From Verrucomicrobiota bacterium (GTDB lineage: Bacteria > Verrucomicrobiota > Verrucomicrobiia > Verrucomicrobiales > Verrucomicrobiaceae), in the NCBI GenBank assembly GCA_025360015.1, contig JANYCZ010000003.1, positions 62,001-126,000 of the forward strand: 64,000 nucleotides of DNA, read 5' to 3'. The notes beneath the pieces were generated by a model. The model saw nothing but the letters and a program-made list of their open reading frames with translations. It did not search any database and had not been told where the DNA came from. A program made the translations under genes and the position numbers. Positions 26,101-34,479 of the stretch are shown piece after piece; position 1 is the stretch's first letter; the number at the start of each line of letters is the position of its first letter.

Positions 26101-26626
26101 CGCCAAAGGCCGCCTTGATGATCAGCGGAAAGCCGATTTTCTTCGCTGCCGCCAGCGCTTCCTTGCGGTCGCTCACCGGCTCATCAGTGCCTTCCAGGAT
26201 GGAGACCTTGAGCTTGCGGGCCACGTTGCGTGCGGCCGTCTTGTCACCCATCATGTCCAAAATCTTTGCCTCAGGGCCGATGAAAATGATGCCAGCGTCC
26301 TCACAGGCCTGGGAGAATTTCGGATTTTCGGACAAAAAGCCATAGCCCGGGTGAATGGCGTCCACACCCTTCTCCTTCGCCAGAGCCACGATGCCTTCGA
26401 TGTCCAGGTAGGCCCCCAGCGGCCCCTTGTCCTTGTTCAGCTCATAGGCCTCGTCCGCCTTGAAGCGGTGCGGGCAAAAACGGTCCTCCTGCGCATAGAT
26501 GCCCACCGTTTTCAGCCCCAGTTCCGTGGCCGCGCGCATGACGCGGATGGCGATTTCAGAGCGGTTCGCGACCATCAGCTTCTTGATGGGGCGGATCGTG
26601 GTGGGGGCTGGGGTCGGCTTGGGCAT
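23111..26626 (-). CDS. pyc: Pyruvate carboxylase
   Basis: A 1171-residue multidomain enzyme, close to the usual ~1150. In order: biotin carboxylase (KLMVANRSEIAIRVMRAATE, HPGYGFLSENPKF, AAFGGGGRGMRVV, EMNPRIQVEHTVTE; about residues 1-470), carboxyltransferase (TDTTMRDAHQSLLATRMRT, GGATFDVTMRFLREDPWERL; about 540-820), and a C-terminal biotin carrier domain whose EAMKM motif holds the biotinylated lysine. It converts pyruvate, bicarbonate and ATP to oxaloacetate, refilling the TCA cycle. The ATG at 26626 was chosen because the frame upstream (to 26713) has no family similarity; 26653 is possible. The gene is divergent from the transglutaminase cluster. Confidence 0.97.
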   Translation of the reverse strand: MPKPTPAPTTIRPIKKLMVANRSEIAIRVMRAATELGLKTVGIYAQEDRFCPHRFKADEAYELNKDKGPLGAYLDIEGIVALAKEKGVDAIHPGYGFLSENPKFSQACEDAGIIFIGPEAKILDMMGDKTAARNVARKLKVSILEGTDEPVSDRKEALAAAKKIGFPLIIKAAFGGGGRGMRVVREAKDLEKLLDEAQTEAERAFGNGAVFLERFVGKAKHIEVQIVADKHGNVLHLHERDCSVQRRHQKVIEQAPSYGIKQEIIDSLCEAAVKLAHAVKYTHAGTVEFLVDHETGEWFFIEMNPRIQVEHTVTEEITGIDIVRSQILIAQGYQIHQEPLALPPQDKIEKSGYAIQCRITTEDPENGFTPDFGKILTYRSAGGFGIRLDGALGATNAVITPYYDSMLVKMTVYARTYQQALDRMDRGLREFRIRGVKTNIPFLMNVVHHPDFMAGQATTRFIDNNPDLLKFVARKDRASKLLSYLADTIVNGNPHAKGHTISKAFTAPPTPKFDHRIAPANGTKQLLTAMGPEKFCNEWIAKQKKLLLTDTTMRDAHQSLLATRMRTFDMLAVADSVARRTPNLFSLEMWGGATFDVTMRFLREDPWERLRDIRAKVPNILLQMLFRGSNAVGYTNYPDNVVKGFIKHAAENGMDIFRIFDSLNYLPNLKAAMDAVREDTNSICEGTLCYTGDILDPKRDKYDLKYYVGLAKELEKMGAHMLCIKDMAGLVRPFAAKKLVKALKDEVGIPIHFHTHDTSGLNAASILEAATAGVDVVDAAIASMSGGTSQPNLNSIVAAMQHTPRDTGLDVEALQEFSDYWAAVRSFYKPFDTSEPYGTAEVYLHEMPGGQYTNLKEQAIGMGLGPRWPEIAHAYAEVNQLCGDIVKVTPSSKVVGDLAIECVARGVKPTDIINLQGTKWSKDVTSMFEGWLGEPFYGMEPAKAADSRKKWNALADAIVGKGGKRIKGRPGTHAAKIKLDDVRAELKGKLKKEPTEDDVWSYLMYPDVFLKFAEFRKTYGDVSALPTPAYYYGLQDKEEIHINLEEGKTLFVRLLNMTEADATGQQTAIFELNGYPRHTTVTNKALAKNAVTKTKADPADSTQVGAPMPGMVASIAVSVGQKVKEGETLLTLEAMKMFAAVSSPSAGTVSEICVKISESVESKDLMVRLVK

Positions 26627-26783
26627 GGCAGGGGTGGTTGAATGCGGGCGCATAGTCCCGCGAAATCGTGGGGTGGCAAGGTGCGAGCGCAGTTTTCCCG
26701 CGTCAGAAAGCAAGATTGGCCATGAACTTGCTAATTACAGTCCAGCAGGCATTGAGTTTCCGTCCGCCCCCAACCCTTTTCGC

Positions 26784-29700
26784 ATGTCCATCCACGTCGC
26801 ACTTCACCACCGCACCAGCTACCACTACGACCGCCCCATCGAGCTGGGCCCGCAGATCATCCGGCTACGTCCTGCGCCGCATTCCCGTTCGCGCATCCTG
26901 AGCTACTCGCTCAAGGTCACGCCGGAGAAGCATTTCCTGAACTGGCAGCAGGACCCCCAGTCAAACTACCTTGCCCGGCTGGTGTTCGAGGAGAAAACGA
27001 CGGAATTCAGCATCGAGGTGGATGTGGTGGTGGAGATGGCCGTGTTCAATCCCTTCGACTTCTTTCTGGAGCCTGAGGGTGAGCATTTCCCCTTCGACTA
27101 CGATGCGGCTCTGGATCAGGAGCTGGCCCCGTTTCTGAAATGCACTAAGCTCACGCCGATTGTCGCGGACTACTTCACCAGTCTTGAGCGTGAACTCCTC
27201 GCCTTGGACCCCTGGCCGCCGCGTACGATCACAGCACTCGTGACGATCAATCAGCGCCTGTGGAAGGACATCGGCTACACCGTCCGTTTGGAGCCGGGTG
27301 TGCAGACTCCCGAGGAGACGTTGACGAACCGCACCGGCTCCTGCCGTGACACCTCCTGGCTCATGGTTCAACTCATGCGCCGCCTGGGCATCGCCGCACG
27401 CTTTGTCAGCGGTTACCTCATCCAGTTGAAGCCAGACGTGAAATCTCTCGACGGCCCCAGCGGCTCGGAGGTAGATTTCACCGACCTGCACGCCTGGTGT
27501 GAGGTTTATCTGCCCGGCGCAGGCTGGGTCGGCCTTGATCCCACCTCAGGCCTGTTCGCCGGAGAGGGGCACATCCCCCTCGCCGCCACGCCAGACCCGG
27601 GCAGCGCCGCGCCGATCAGCGGCATGGCCGAACCCTGCGAAACCAAGTTCGATTTCGACATGACGGTCACTCGTATTTACGAGTCTCCCCGCGTCACCAA
27701 GCCCTACACCGAGGAGCAGTGGGCGGAAATCGCCGCCTTGGGCCATGCCTTGGACAAAGAGCTCGAAGCCAACGATGTACGCCTGACCATGGGTGGCGAG
27801 CCGACCTTCGTTTCCATCGACGATGCCGAAGGCGACGAGTGGAACACCACCGCCGTCGGGCCGATGAAGGCCAAGCTCTCGGACGTCCTGCTCAAACGCC
27901 TGCGGGACCGCTTCGCTCCCGGGGCCTTCCTCCACTACGGCCAGGGCAAATGGTACCCGGGCGAATCCCTGCCACGCTGGTCCTACGGCTGCCATTGGCG
28001 CAAGGACGGCCAGCCCTTGTGGGCGCATCCGCATCTGTATGCCGACATGCAGAAAGACTACGGCGTGAACGAGACCCACTCCGCACGCTTCGTCCACGCC
28101 CTGGCCGAGCGCCTCGGCTGCAGTGACAAATGGATCATGCCGACGTATGAAGATGCGTTTTACTACCTCTGGCGCGAGCGCAAGCTGCCCGTGAACGTGG
28201 ACCCGCTCAAATCCAACCTCAAAGACAAGGAGGAGCGCACGCGCCTCTCCAAGGTGTTCGAGGCAGGTCTCGACAAAATCATCGGCCACGTGCTGCCGCT
28301 CAAACCGATGGAAGATGGCTGGGCAACCGGCCCGTGGTTTCTGCGTGCCGAGCGCTGCTACCTCGTGCCGGGAGATTCACCCATCGGGCTGCGTCTGCCG
28401 CTCGATTCACAGCCGTGGGTCAAGACCACCGACTACCCGTACCATCACGAGCAGGACCCGATGGAAGACCGCGCTCCGCTACCCGCGCGGCAGCATTTTG
28501 TGCGTGGCATCGCCGGTGTGCCGCCCTCCTTTTGGAAAAAGCTCGCGGAGCGGCGTGGCCTGTCCAGTGCGTCAGGACTGACAGGGGAAGAGGAGCCGCA
28601 AGGCATTGATCCAGCCGCCCAGCCGCCTGTTGCGGGACAATCCGCCGACAAAGTCGTTCGCACCGCGCTTTGCGTGCAGCCGCGTGATGGCAAGCTGTTC
28701 ATCTTCATGCCACCGACCAAGACGCTGGAGGAATATCTCTCCGCACTCGGTGCCGTGGAAGACGTGGCGCTCGCGCTGGATCAGCCCGTCGTCATCGAAG
28801 GCTATGCCCCGCCCTTTGATCCGCGTCTGCACGTGCTTAAAGTCACCCCTGACCCGGGCGTGATCGAAGTGAACGTACACCCAGCCAAGAGCTGGGATGA
28901 AATGGTGAACATCACCGAATCCCTCTATGACGAAGCACGTCTGACCCGCCTCGGCACCGAGAAATTCATGGTCGATGGCCGCCATACCGGCACCGGCGGC
29001 GGCAATCACATCGTCATGGGCGCGGAGACGCCCCAGGACAGCCCCTTCCTGCGGCGACCCGATCTGCTGCGCAGCCTCACCAGCTACTGGCAGAATCACC
29101 CGTCGCTCTCCTTCATGTTCAGCGGCATGTTCATCGGCCCGACCAGCCAGAGCCCGCGCATCGACGAGGCTCGCAACGATTCTCTCTACGAACTCGAAGT
29201 GGCCTTCAAGGCCGCCTCTGAGGCGAAGCACGTGACACCGTGGCTGGTGGACCGGTTGTACCGCAACCTGTTCATCGACTCCAGCGGCAACACCCACCGC
29301 GCCGAGTTCTGCATCGACAAGCTCTACTCGCCGGACAGCAGCACGGGCCGCCTCGGCCTGCTCGAAATGCGCGGGTTTGAAATGCCTCCGCATCCGCACA
29401 TGAGCCTCGCCCAGGCCCTCATGCTGCGCACCCTCATCGCCCGCTTCTGGAAGGAGCCCTACGAAGCACCGCTGGTACGCTGGGGCACGGACATCCATGA
29501 CCGCTGGATGCTGCCGCACTTCGCCTGGAGCGACATCGAGGACGTCTGCCACGACACCCGGCAGGCCGGCTACGAGCTGAAACCCGAGTGGTTCGCTCCC
29601 CATTACGAGTTCCGCTACCCGCTCAGCGGTGACTGGTCCATGCGCAACGTGAACGTCGAAATCCGTCAGGCGCTGGAGCCCTGGCACGTGCTCGGTGAGG

Positions 29701-30155
29701 ACAATGGTGCCGGTGGTGCCGTGCGCTTCGTCGATTCCTCCCTCGAGCGCATTCAAATCAAGGCCCAAGGCATGGTGGAAGGCCGTTACGCCATCACCTG
29801 CAATGGCCGCACCGTGCCGATGCATCCGACCGGCACGAATGGCGAATACGTCGCCGGGGTCCGCTACCGCGCCTGGCAGCCGCCCAATTGTCTGCAACCC
29901 ACGGTTGGTGTCCACTCACCGCTCACGATTGACCTCGTCGATCAGTGGAATCAGCGCTCGCTCGGTGGCTGCATGTATCATGTCGCCCACCCCGGCGGCC
30001 TGAGCCACGAGGCCTTCCCGGTGAACTCCTACGAAGCCGAAAGCCGCCGCTACTCCCGCTTCTTCCGCCACGGCCATACCCCCGGAAAGATGAAGGCGGA
30101 GCCGCCGAAGCCCAATCCAGAGTTCCCCTTCACCCTGGATCTGCGGAACAGCTGA
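26784..30155 (+). CDS. Transglutaminase-like protein fused to DUF2126
   Basis: A 1123-residue protein. Residues 1-~290 are a bacterial transglutaminase-like domain: an N-terminal Bact_transglu_N part (HHRTSYHYDRPIELGPQIIR) and the catalytic triad C187 (TGSCRDTSW), H236 (DLHAWCEV) and D252 (GLDPTSG). From about 330 to the end is DUF2126, with VRLTMGGEPTFVS, GKWYPGESLPRWSYGCHWRK, FMVDGRHTGTGGGNH and the C-terminal EAESRRYSRFF region. Family studies place such fusions with circularly permuted ATP-grasp and alpha-E proteins as a predicted peptide-ligating/peptidase system. It is the first gene of that cluster here. The frame is open upstream to 26499, but similarity begins at the ATG 26784. Confidence 0.93.
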   Translation: MSIHVALHHRTSYHYDRPIELGPQIIRLRPAPHSRSRILSYSLKVTPEKHFLNWQQDPQSNYLARLVFEEKTTEFSIEVDVVVEMAVFNPFDFFLEPEGEHFPFDYDAALDQELAPFLKCTKLTPIVADYFTSLERELLALDPWPPRTITALVTINQRLWKDIGYTVRLEPGVQTPEETLTNRTGSCRDTSWLMVQLMRRLGIAARFVSGYLIQLKPDVKSLDGPSGSEVDFTDLHAWCEVYLPGAGWVGLDPTSGLFAGEGHIPLAATPDPGSAAPISGMAEPCETKFDFDMTVTRIYESPRVTKPYTEEQWAEIAALGHALDKELEANDVRLTMGGEPTFVSIDDAEGDEWNTTAVGPMKAKLSDVLLKRLRDRFAPGAFLHYGQGKWYPGESLPRWSYGCHWRKDGQPLWAHPHLYADMQKDYGVNETHSARFVHALAERLGCSDKWIMPTYEDAFYYLWRERKLPVNVDPLKSNLKDKEERTRLSKVFEAGLDKIIGHVLPLKPMEDGWATGPWFLRAERCYLVPGDSPIGLRLPLDSQPWVKTTDYPYHHEQDPMEDRAPLPARQHFVRGIAGVPPSFWKKLAERRGLSSASGLTGEEEPQGIDPAAQPPVAGQSADKVVRTALCVQPRDGKLFIFMPPTKTLEEYLSALGAVEDVALALDQPVVIEGYAPPFDPRLHVLKVTPDPGVIEVNVHPAKSWDEMVNITESLYDEARLTRLGTEKFMVDGRHTGTGGGNHIVMGAETPQDSPFLRRPDLLRSLTSYWQNHPSLSFMFSGMFIGPTSQSPRIDEARNDSLYELEVAFKAASEAKHVTPWLVDRLYRNLFIDSSGNTHRAEFCIDKLYSPDSSTGRLGLLEMRGFEMPPHPHMSLAQALMLRTLIARFWKEPYEAPLVRWGTDIHDRWMLPHFAWSDIEDVCHDTRQAGYELKPEWFAPHYEFRYPLSGDWSMRNVNVEIRQALEPWHVLGEDNGAGGAVRFVDSSLERIQIKAQGMVEGRYAITCNGRTVPMHPTGTNGEYVAGVRYRAWQPPNCLQPTVGVHSPLTIDLVDQWNQRSLGGCMYHVAHPGGLSHEAFPVNSYEAESRRYSRFFRHGHTPGKMKAEPPKPNPEFPFTLDLRNS

Positions 30156-30201
30156 AAGGGGCTGATATTGACGCCATCAACCCCGCAGTTTAGAATCAGT
30201 C

Positions 30202-30417
30202 ATGAGTTCACGCAGTCAGGCCATTTTGAGCCAGATCCAAGCGCTGCCCCCTGAGGAGCAGCAGGAGGTCTGTGATCATGTGATGCTGTGGGTGCATGCG
30301 GCTGAGGCTATTATGACGAATAGAGATCCCATTCGCTCAGCGCGAGGGATGTTCGCTGGCAGCGGGTTAAACGACGCCCTGATGAAACATCGTCAGGAGG
30401 AGCGCCGCCGTGGCTGA
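30202..30417 (+). CDS. Antitoxin-like small protein upstream of a PIN toxin
   Basis: A 71-residue protein with a helical LSQIQALPPEEQQEVCDHVM start, as in DUF2281/VapB-like antitoxins, and a basic C-terminus (KHRQEERRRG). It overlaps the PIN-domain gene by 8 bp, the usual order of antitoxin then toxin. It would neutralise the toxin and probably autoregulate the pair. The assignment rests mainly on context. Confidence 0.65.
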   Translation: MSSRSQAILSQIQALPPEEQQEVCDHVMLWVHAAEAIMTNRDPIRSARGMFAGSGLNDALMKHRQEERRRG

Positions 30418-30820
30418 AGCCATCGTGCTGGACACCTCGGCATGTTTTGCCCTGCTGGAGGATGAAGGCGGAGCCGATGTCGTCGAAACGCATCTTTTCG
30501 AAGCCAAGGCTGGCGACGTGGCAGTCCACGGATCGTTCGTGACGCTGACGGAAGTCGAATACATCACCCTGCAAGAACGCGGGGAAGAAGACGCCGCGCG
30601 GGCGCTTGCTATTCTCAAGGCATGGCCGGTGAACTGGCATCATTCTGACCCTGCCGTCTGCTCTGCTGCGGCAAAACTCAAAGCTGCGCACAAGATTTCC
30701 TTTGCGGATGCCTTCGTCGCTTCATTAGCGCAGAGCCTGGATGCAACGCTCATTCACAAGGACCCGGAGTTCCTGGCATTGGGCGGTTCGATTCAGCAGA
30801 AGATGCTTCCCCCCAAATGA
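30410..30820 (+). CDS. PIN-domain ribonuclease toxin (VapC-like)
   Basis: A 136-residue protein starting at GTG 30410. PIN acidic residues are visible: D8 in AIVLDTSACFALLEDE, the Glu in TLTEVEYITL, and the Asps in ISFADAFVASLAQ and LIHKDPEFLAL. VapC toxins cleave RNA (tRNA or rRNA) when free of antitoxin. Together with the preceding 71-residue gene it forms a type II toxin-antitoxin module that sits between two genes of the transglutaminase/ATP-grasp cluster, with about 50 bp on each side, suggesting insertion. Confidence 0.88.
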   Translation: MAEAIVLDTSACFALLEDEGGADVVETHLFEAKAGDVAVHGSFVTLTEVEYITLQERGEEDAARALAILKAWPVNWHHSDPAVCSAAAKLKAAHKISFADAFVASLAQSLDATLIHKDPEFLALGGSIQQKMLPPK

Positions 30821-30874
30821 AGAGCTCACCACGCCAATTCATGGCATAAACATTGCGTTCATCCGACAAATAGA

Positions 30875-33526
30875 ATGCACTGGCGGGATCAATTCCTACT
30901 GTCACCACCTTCCCCCCAGTCACCTCCGACCCCTGCATTGATCTTCCAATCTCAAAGTTCCGCGACTGCCGCCTCTCCCGTTTCGCAACGGGCTGCGATG
31001 TCGCGTTTGGATGGTCCTGACACCCGCGGTCATTACGATGAGCTGCGGGATGCCAGCGGCAAGGTGCGGACGCATTACGAGCCGCTCATCACAGATCTCC
31101 AGCGTCGCGACTCCGCAGGCGTCAAACGGCTCTCAGACACCGCCCGCCGCCTGCTGGCAGAGCGTGGCGTCACCTTCAACATCTATGATGACAAGGGCAT
31201 GGACACGCCATGGCACATGGACCCGGTGCCGTTTGTCATCTCGGCGCGCGAGTGGGAGGGCATCGAGAAGGCGCTGATTCAGCGCGCGACGCTTCTGAAC
31301 GCGATTTTGAACGACAGCTATGGCCCGCAGCAGTTGATCCGTGATGGCAGCATGCCTGCCGCGCTCGTGCTCGCCCAGCCCGCCTACCTGCGACCCTGCC
31401 ACGGCATCAAACTGCCAAACGCCAAACCGCTGCAGGTCTATGGCGCTGACCTTGCCCGTTCGCCCGACGGCCAGTGGTGGGTCATTTCCGACCGCACCCA
31501 GATCCCTACCGGCTCCGGCTACGCTTTGGAAAACCGCCTGATCACTTCGAGACTGCTGCCAGAAGTGTTTCGCGATGCGCGCGTGCGCCGTCTCGCCGGC
31601 TTCTTCCGGCAGATGCAGCAGTCCCTCGCTGCGCTGGCACCGCGTCCCGTGGAGGAGCCGCGCGTCGTCCTGCTGACGCCCGGGCCATACAATGAAACGT
31701 ACTTTGAGCAGGCCTATCTGGCCCGCTACCTCGGCTACACCTTGGTGGAAGGCGAAGACCTCACCGTACGCGATGACCGTGTCTTTTTAAAGACACTCAA
31801 CGGTCTCGAACCGGTGGATGTGATTTTGCGGCGCGTGGATGACGATTTCTGCGATCCACTGGAACTGCGCAACGACTCCATGCTCGGCGTTCCCGGCCTC
31901 GTGCGCGCTGTGCGTGCTGGCAATGTGTCACTCGGAAATGCCCTGGGTTCAGGCCTGGTCGAAGCCCCGGCGATGATGGCCTTCCTGCCGGGTTTGTGCC
32001 GCAAACTGCTCGGTTCGGAACTGCTCATGCCTTCGGTCGCCACCTGGTGGTGCGGGCAGGAGCGCCCACGTGGCGAAGTGGAAAAAAATCTCGACCGCCT
32101 CGTCATCAAGAGCGCCTTTCGGGTGCGTGGCCGTGAGGCTTGCTTTGGCAACCGGCTCACCGGTGCTGAACGGGCCGCCCTCGCCGAGCGCATGCGTTTT
32201 GCGCCGGACCGCTGGGCGGCGCAGGAGAAGATCTCGTTCTCCACCGCACCCATGTGGGAGGACGGTCAGCTCGTCCACAAACCGGTGAGCGTGCGGGTTT
32301 ACCTCGTCGCCACCAAGGACGGCTACATGGTCATGCCCGGCGCATTGACACGGGTCGCCGCCACCATGGATTCACCGCTGGTATCCATGCAGAAAGGCGG
32401 CACCAGCAAGGATACCTGGGTGCTCAGCGAAGGTCCGGTGGAAAACATCACGCTGCTCTCCAGAACCAGCGCGCCAGTGGAACTCCGCCGCACCGGGCAC
32501 AATCTCGGCAGCCGTGTCGCGAATCATTTGTACTGGCTCGGGCGCTATGCCGAGCGCGCTGAATCCAGCGCCCGTCTGCTGCGCTCGACCCTGCTGCGTT
32601 GTTCGCCAGAAAGCGGCATGAGCGAAACGCCGCTGCTCCTGCCCCTGCTGGAGGCATTGAAGCGGCTCACGGTGCTGGATGACGTGCCGGACGCCGCCGC
32701 TCTGGCCTCGCAGCAGGAACAGCTTGAAGCCCGCTTGCTGGAGGCCGTGTTTGATGCGGATCATCCCACCAGCATTCGCTCCTGCGTCTCACACATCCAG
32801 CGCATCGGTGTTTTGCTGCGGGACCGTATTTCGGTCGATACCTGGCGCGTCATCAGCCAGCTCGGGGATGCTTTGGACACCTACGACAACACGCCGAGCA
32901 TCACGCCGATGTCCGATGCCCTGAACGTCCTCACCCGCATCATTCTCGAACTCGCCTCCTTCCACGGTCTGGCGAAGGAAAACATGACGCGTGCCCAGGG
33001 CTGGATGTTCCTGGACATGGGGCACCGCATTGAGCGCACAGTCTATATTTGTGAGCTGCTGCGGGCCGGTTTGCGCAGCGCCGATGCAGAAAACCCGAGT
33101 TTGCTGGAGGCCATTCTGGAAGTGGGAGACAGCACCATCACCTACCGCAACCGCTACAGCCTGCTGCCGCAGATCGCCGCAGTGTACGATCTGCTCATGC
33201 TCGACGAGCTGAACCCGCGCGGCCTGCGCTTTCAGTTTGAGCGCATCCGCCAGCAGTTCGAACATCTGCCCCACGAAAAAAACTCAGCCCTGCTCACGCC
33301 GGCGATGCGTGTGTTCCTGGAAAACAACACCCGGCTGCAGTTGTGTGATCCCACCGAGCTGGCCCGCGTTGAACCCGGCACCTGGGCGCAGACGCAGGTG
33401 GCCAAACTGCTCACGCAGCTCATTGAAGCGATGCCCGTGCTCAATGATGCGCTGACCGCCGGTTACTTTGCGCATTCCACCATCAGCAGCAGCGATGCCT
33501 CGCCTGCGGAAACACTGTCCACGTGA
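30875..33526 (+). CDS. Circularly permuted ATP-grasp protein fused to alpha-E domain (DUF404/DUF407-DUF403)
   Basis: An 883-residue protein. Residues ~50-530 form a circularly permuted ATP-grasp domain: RLLAERGVTFNIYDDKG, VLLTPGPYNETYFEQAYLAR, VILRRVDDDFCDPLELRNDS, LVIKSAFRV and GTSKDTWVLSEGP. After about 545 follows the all-helical alpha-E domain (VANHLYWLGRYAERAESSAR, GWMFLDMGHRIERTVYICEL). Such enzymes are predicted to form peptide or amide bonds with ATP. Two starts are possible: 30875, which adds a Pro/Ser-rich leader, and the ATG at 30998. The stop overlaps the next gene's ATG by one base (TGATG), so translation is probably coupled. Confidence 0.92.
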   Translation: MHWRDQFLLSPPSPQSPPTPALIFQSQSSATAASPVSQRAAMSRLDGPDTRGHYDELRDASGKVRTHYEPLITDLQRRDSAGVKRLSDTARRLLAERGVTFNIYDDKGMDTPWHMDPVPFVISAREWEGIEKALIQRATLLNAILNDSYGPQQLIRDGSMPAALVLAQPAYLRPCHGIKLPNAKPLQVYGADLARSPDGQWWVISDRTQIPTGSGYALENRLITSRLLPEVFRDARVRRLAGFFRQMQQSLAALAPRPVEEPRVVLLTPGPYNETYFEQAYLARYLGYTLVEGEDLTVRDDRVFLKTLNGLEPVDVILRRVDDDFCDPLELRNDSMLGVPGLVRAVRAGNVSLGNALGSGLVEAPAMMAFLPGLCRKLLGSELLMPSVATWWCGQERPRGEVEKNLDRLVIKSAFRVRGREACFGNRLTGAERAALAERMRFAPDRWAAQEKISFSTAPMWEDGQLVHKPVSVRVYLVATKDGYMVMPGALTRVAATMDSPLVSMQKGGTSKDTWVLSEGPVENITLLSRTSAPVELRRTGHNLGSRVANHLYWLGRYAERAESSARLLRSTLLRCSPESGMSETPLLLPLLEALKRLTVLDDVPDAAALASQQEQLEARLLEAVFDADHPTSIRSCVSHIQRIGVLLRDRISVDTWRVISQLGDALDTYDNTPSITPMSDALNVLTRIILELASFHGLAKENMTRAQGWMFLDMGHRIERTVYICELLRAGLRSADAENPSLLEAILEVGDSTITYRNRYSLLPQIAAVYDLLMLDELNPRGLRFQFERIRQQFEHLPHEKNSALLTPAMRVFLENNTRLQLCDPTELARVEPGTWAQTQVAKLLTQLIEAMPVLNDALTAGYFAHSTISSSDASPAETLST

Positions 33527-34404
33527 TGAACTACCGCATCACCCATCGCACGACGTACGCCTACAGCTCGCAGGTGGCCATGTCACACCATGCGGCACGT
33601 TTGCGCCCGCGCGACACAGACACGCAGCGTTGCCTGGAATTCAGCCTCAGCTTTGATCCGGAACCTGATTTGCTCACGGAACACACCGACTCCTTCGGCA
33701 ACCAGGTCGCCTGCTTTTCCGTGCAGAAATTGCACAACCATTTTGAAGTCATCTCGCGCAGCTTCGTCTCGCTGATGCCGGTGTTGCAGCCCGACCCTCT
33801 GCAGACGCCCGCGTGGGAAAGCGTGGCCGCCATGTTTCGTGATCCCGTGCCGGTGGATCTGCTCGACCCCTGCCAGTTTGTCTTTGGCAGCCCGCTGCTG
33901 CTGCATGAAATGCCGCTGCGTGACTTTGCGCTGCCCAGTTTCACCAAAGGCCGCCCCGTGCTCGCCGCCACTGCCGATCTCTGCCGCCGCGTCCACCGTG
34001 AGTTTGTGTTTGATCCAAAGGCGACCACCATCAGCACGCCGCTGCATGAAGTGCTGGAAAAAAAGCGCGGCGTCTGCCAGGACTTTGCGCACCTCGCCAT
34101 CGCCAGCCTGCGCGCCATGGGCCTGCCCGCACGCTACATCAGCGGTTATCTGCGCACGCATCCGCCCGCGGGCAAGCCACGCCTGCAGGGCGTCGATGCC
34201 TCGCATGCCTGGGCGTCCTGCTTTGTGCCCGGTTTTGGCTGGGTGGACTTCGACCCCACCAACAACTGCTTCACCTCGCTGGACCACATCACGGTGGCGA
34301 CGGGGCGTGATTTTTCGGATGTCAGTCCCGTGCGTGGCATCATCACCGGCGGCGGCAGGCACAGCGTCGATGTCGGCGTCGACGTGGAGCCGGTAGGAGC
34401 CTAA
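33526..34404 (+). CDS. Transglutaminase-like cysteine protease-fold protein
   Basis: A 292-residue protein. It begins with the Bact_transglu_N segment (NYRITHRTTYAYSSQVAMSH) and has the triad C184 (KRGVCQDFAHL), H227 (DASHAWASC) and D243 (VDFDPTNN). The C-terminus (TVATGRDFSDVSPVRGI) is standard. The preference for ATG 33526 over the GTG three bases earlier reflects the TGATG junction with the ATP-grasp gene. No signal peptide is seen, so it probably acts in the cytoplasm on a peptide made by its ATP-grasp partner. Confidence 0.93.
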   Translation: MNYRITHRTTYAYSSQVAMSHHAARLRPRDTDTQRCLEFSLSFDPEPDLLTEHTDSFGNQVACFSVQKLHNHFEVISRSFVSLMPVLQPDPLQTPAWESVAAMFRDPVPVDLLDPCQFVFGSPLLLHEMPLRDFALPSFTKGRPVLAATADLCRRVHREFVFDPKATTISTPLHEVLEKKRGVCQDFAHLAIASLRAMGLPARYISGYLRTHPPAGKPRLQGVDASHAWASCFVPGFGWVDFDPTNNCFTSLDHITVATGRDFSDVSPVRGIITGGGRHSVDVGVDVEPVGA

Positions 34405-34479
34405 TTAAAACCCCTCTTTTTATGTCATTTGAAAAGCCCTTCAAACTCTGGCATGGGGCATGCTATATCATATAAGACC

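Noticed and set aside
24359-26641. 760-codon open frame on the + strand
   Set aside because: It lies wholly antisense to pyruvate carboxylase, has a His/Arg/Val-rich composition with no domain, and is a shadow of the GC-rich codon pattern.
26499-26783. N-terminal extension of the DUF2126 fusion frame by 95 codons
   Set aside because: It is antisense to the start of pyc and lacks similarity to the family, which begins at ATG 26784.
28572-29915. 447-codon - frame antisense to the DUF2126 fusion
   Set aside because: Shadow frame; the + strand gene has clear conserved motifs throughout.
34440-34471. Promoter with TTCAAA and TATATC 18 bp apart before the second ATP-grasp gene
   Set aside because: Weak match, and it would put the transcript start almost at the ATG; not enough to annotate.
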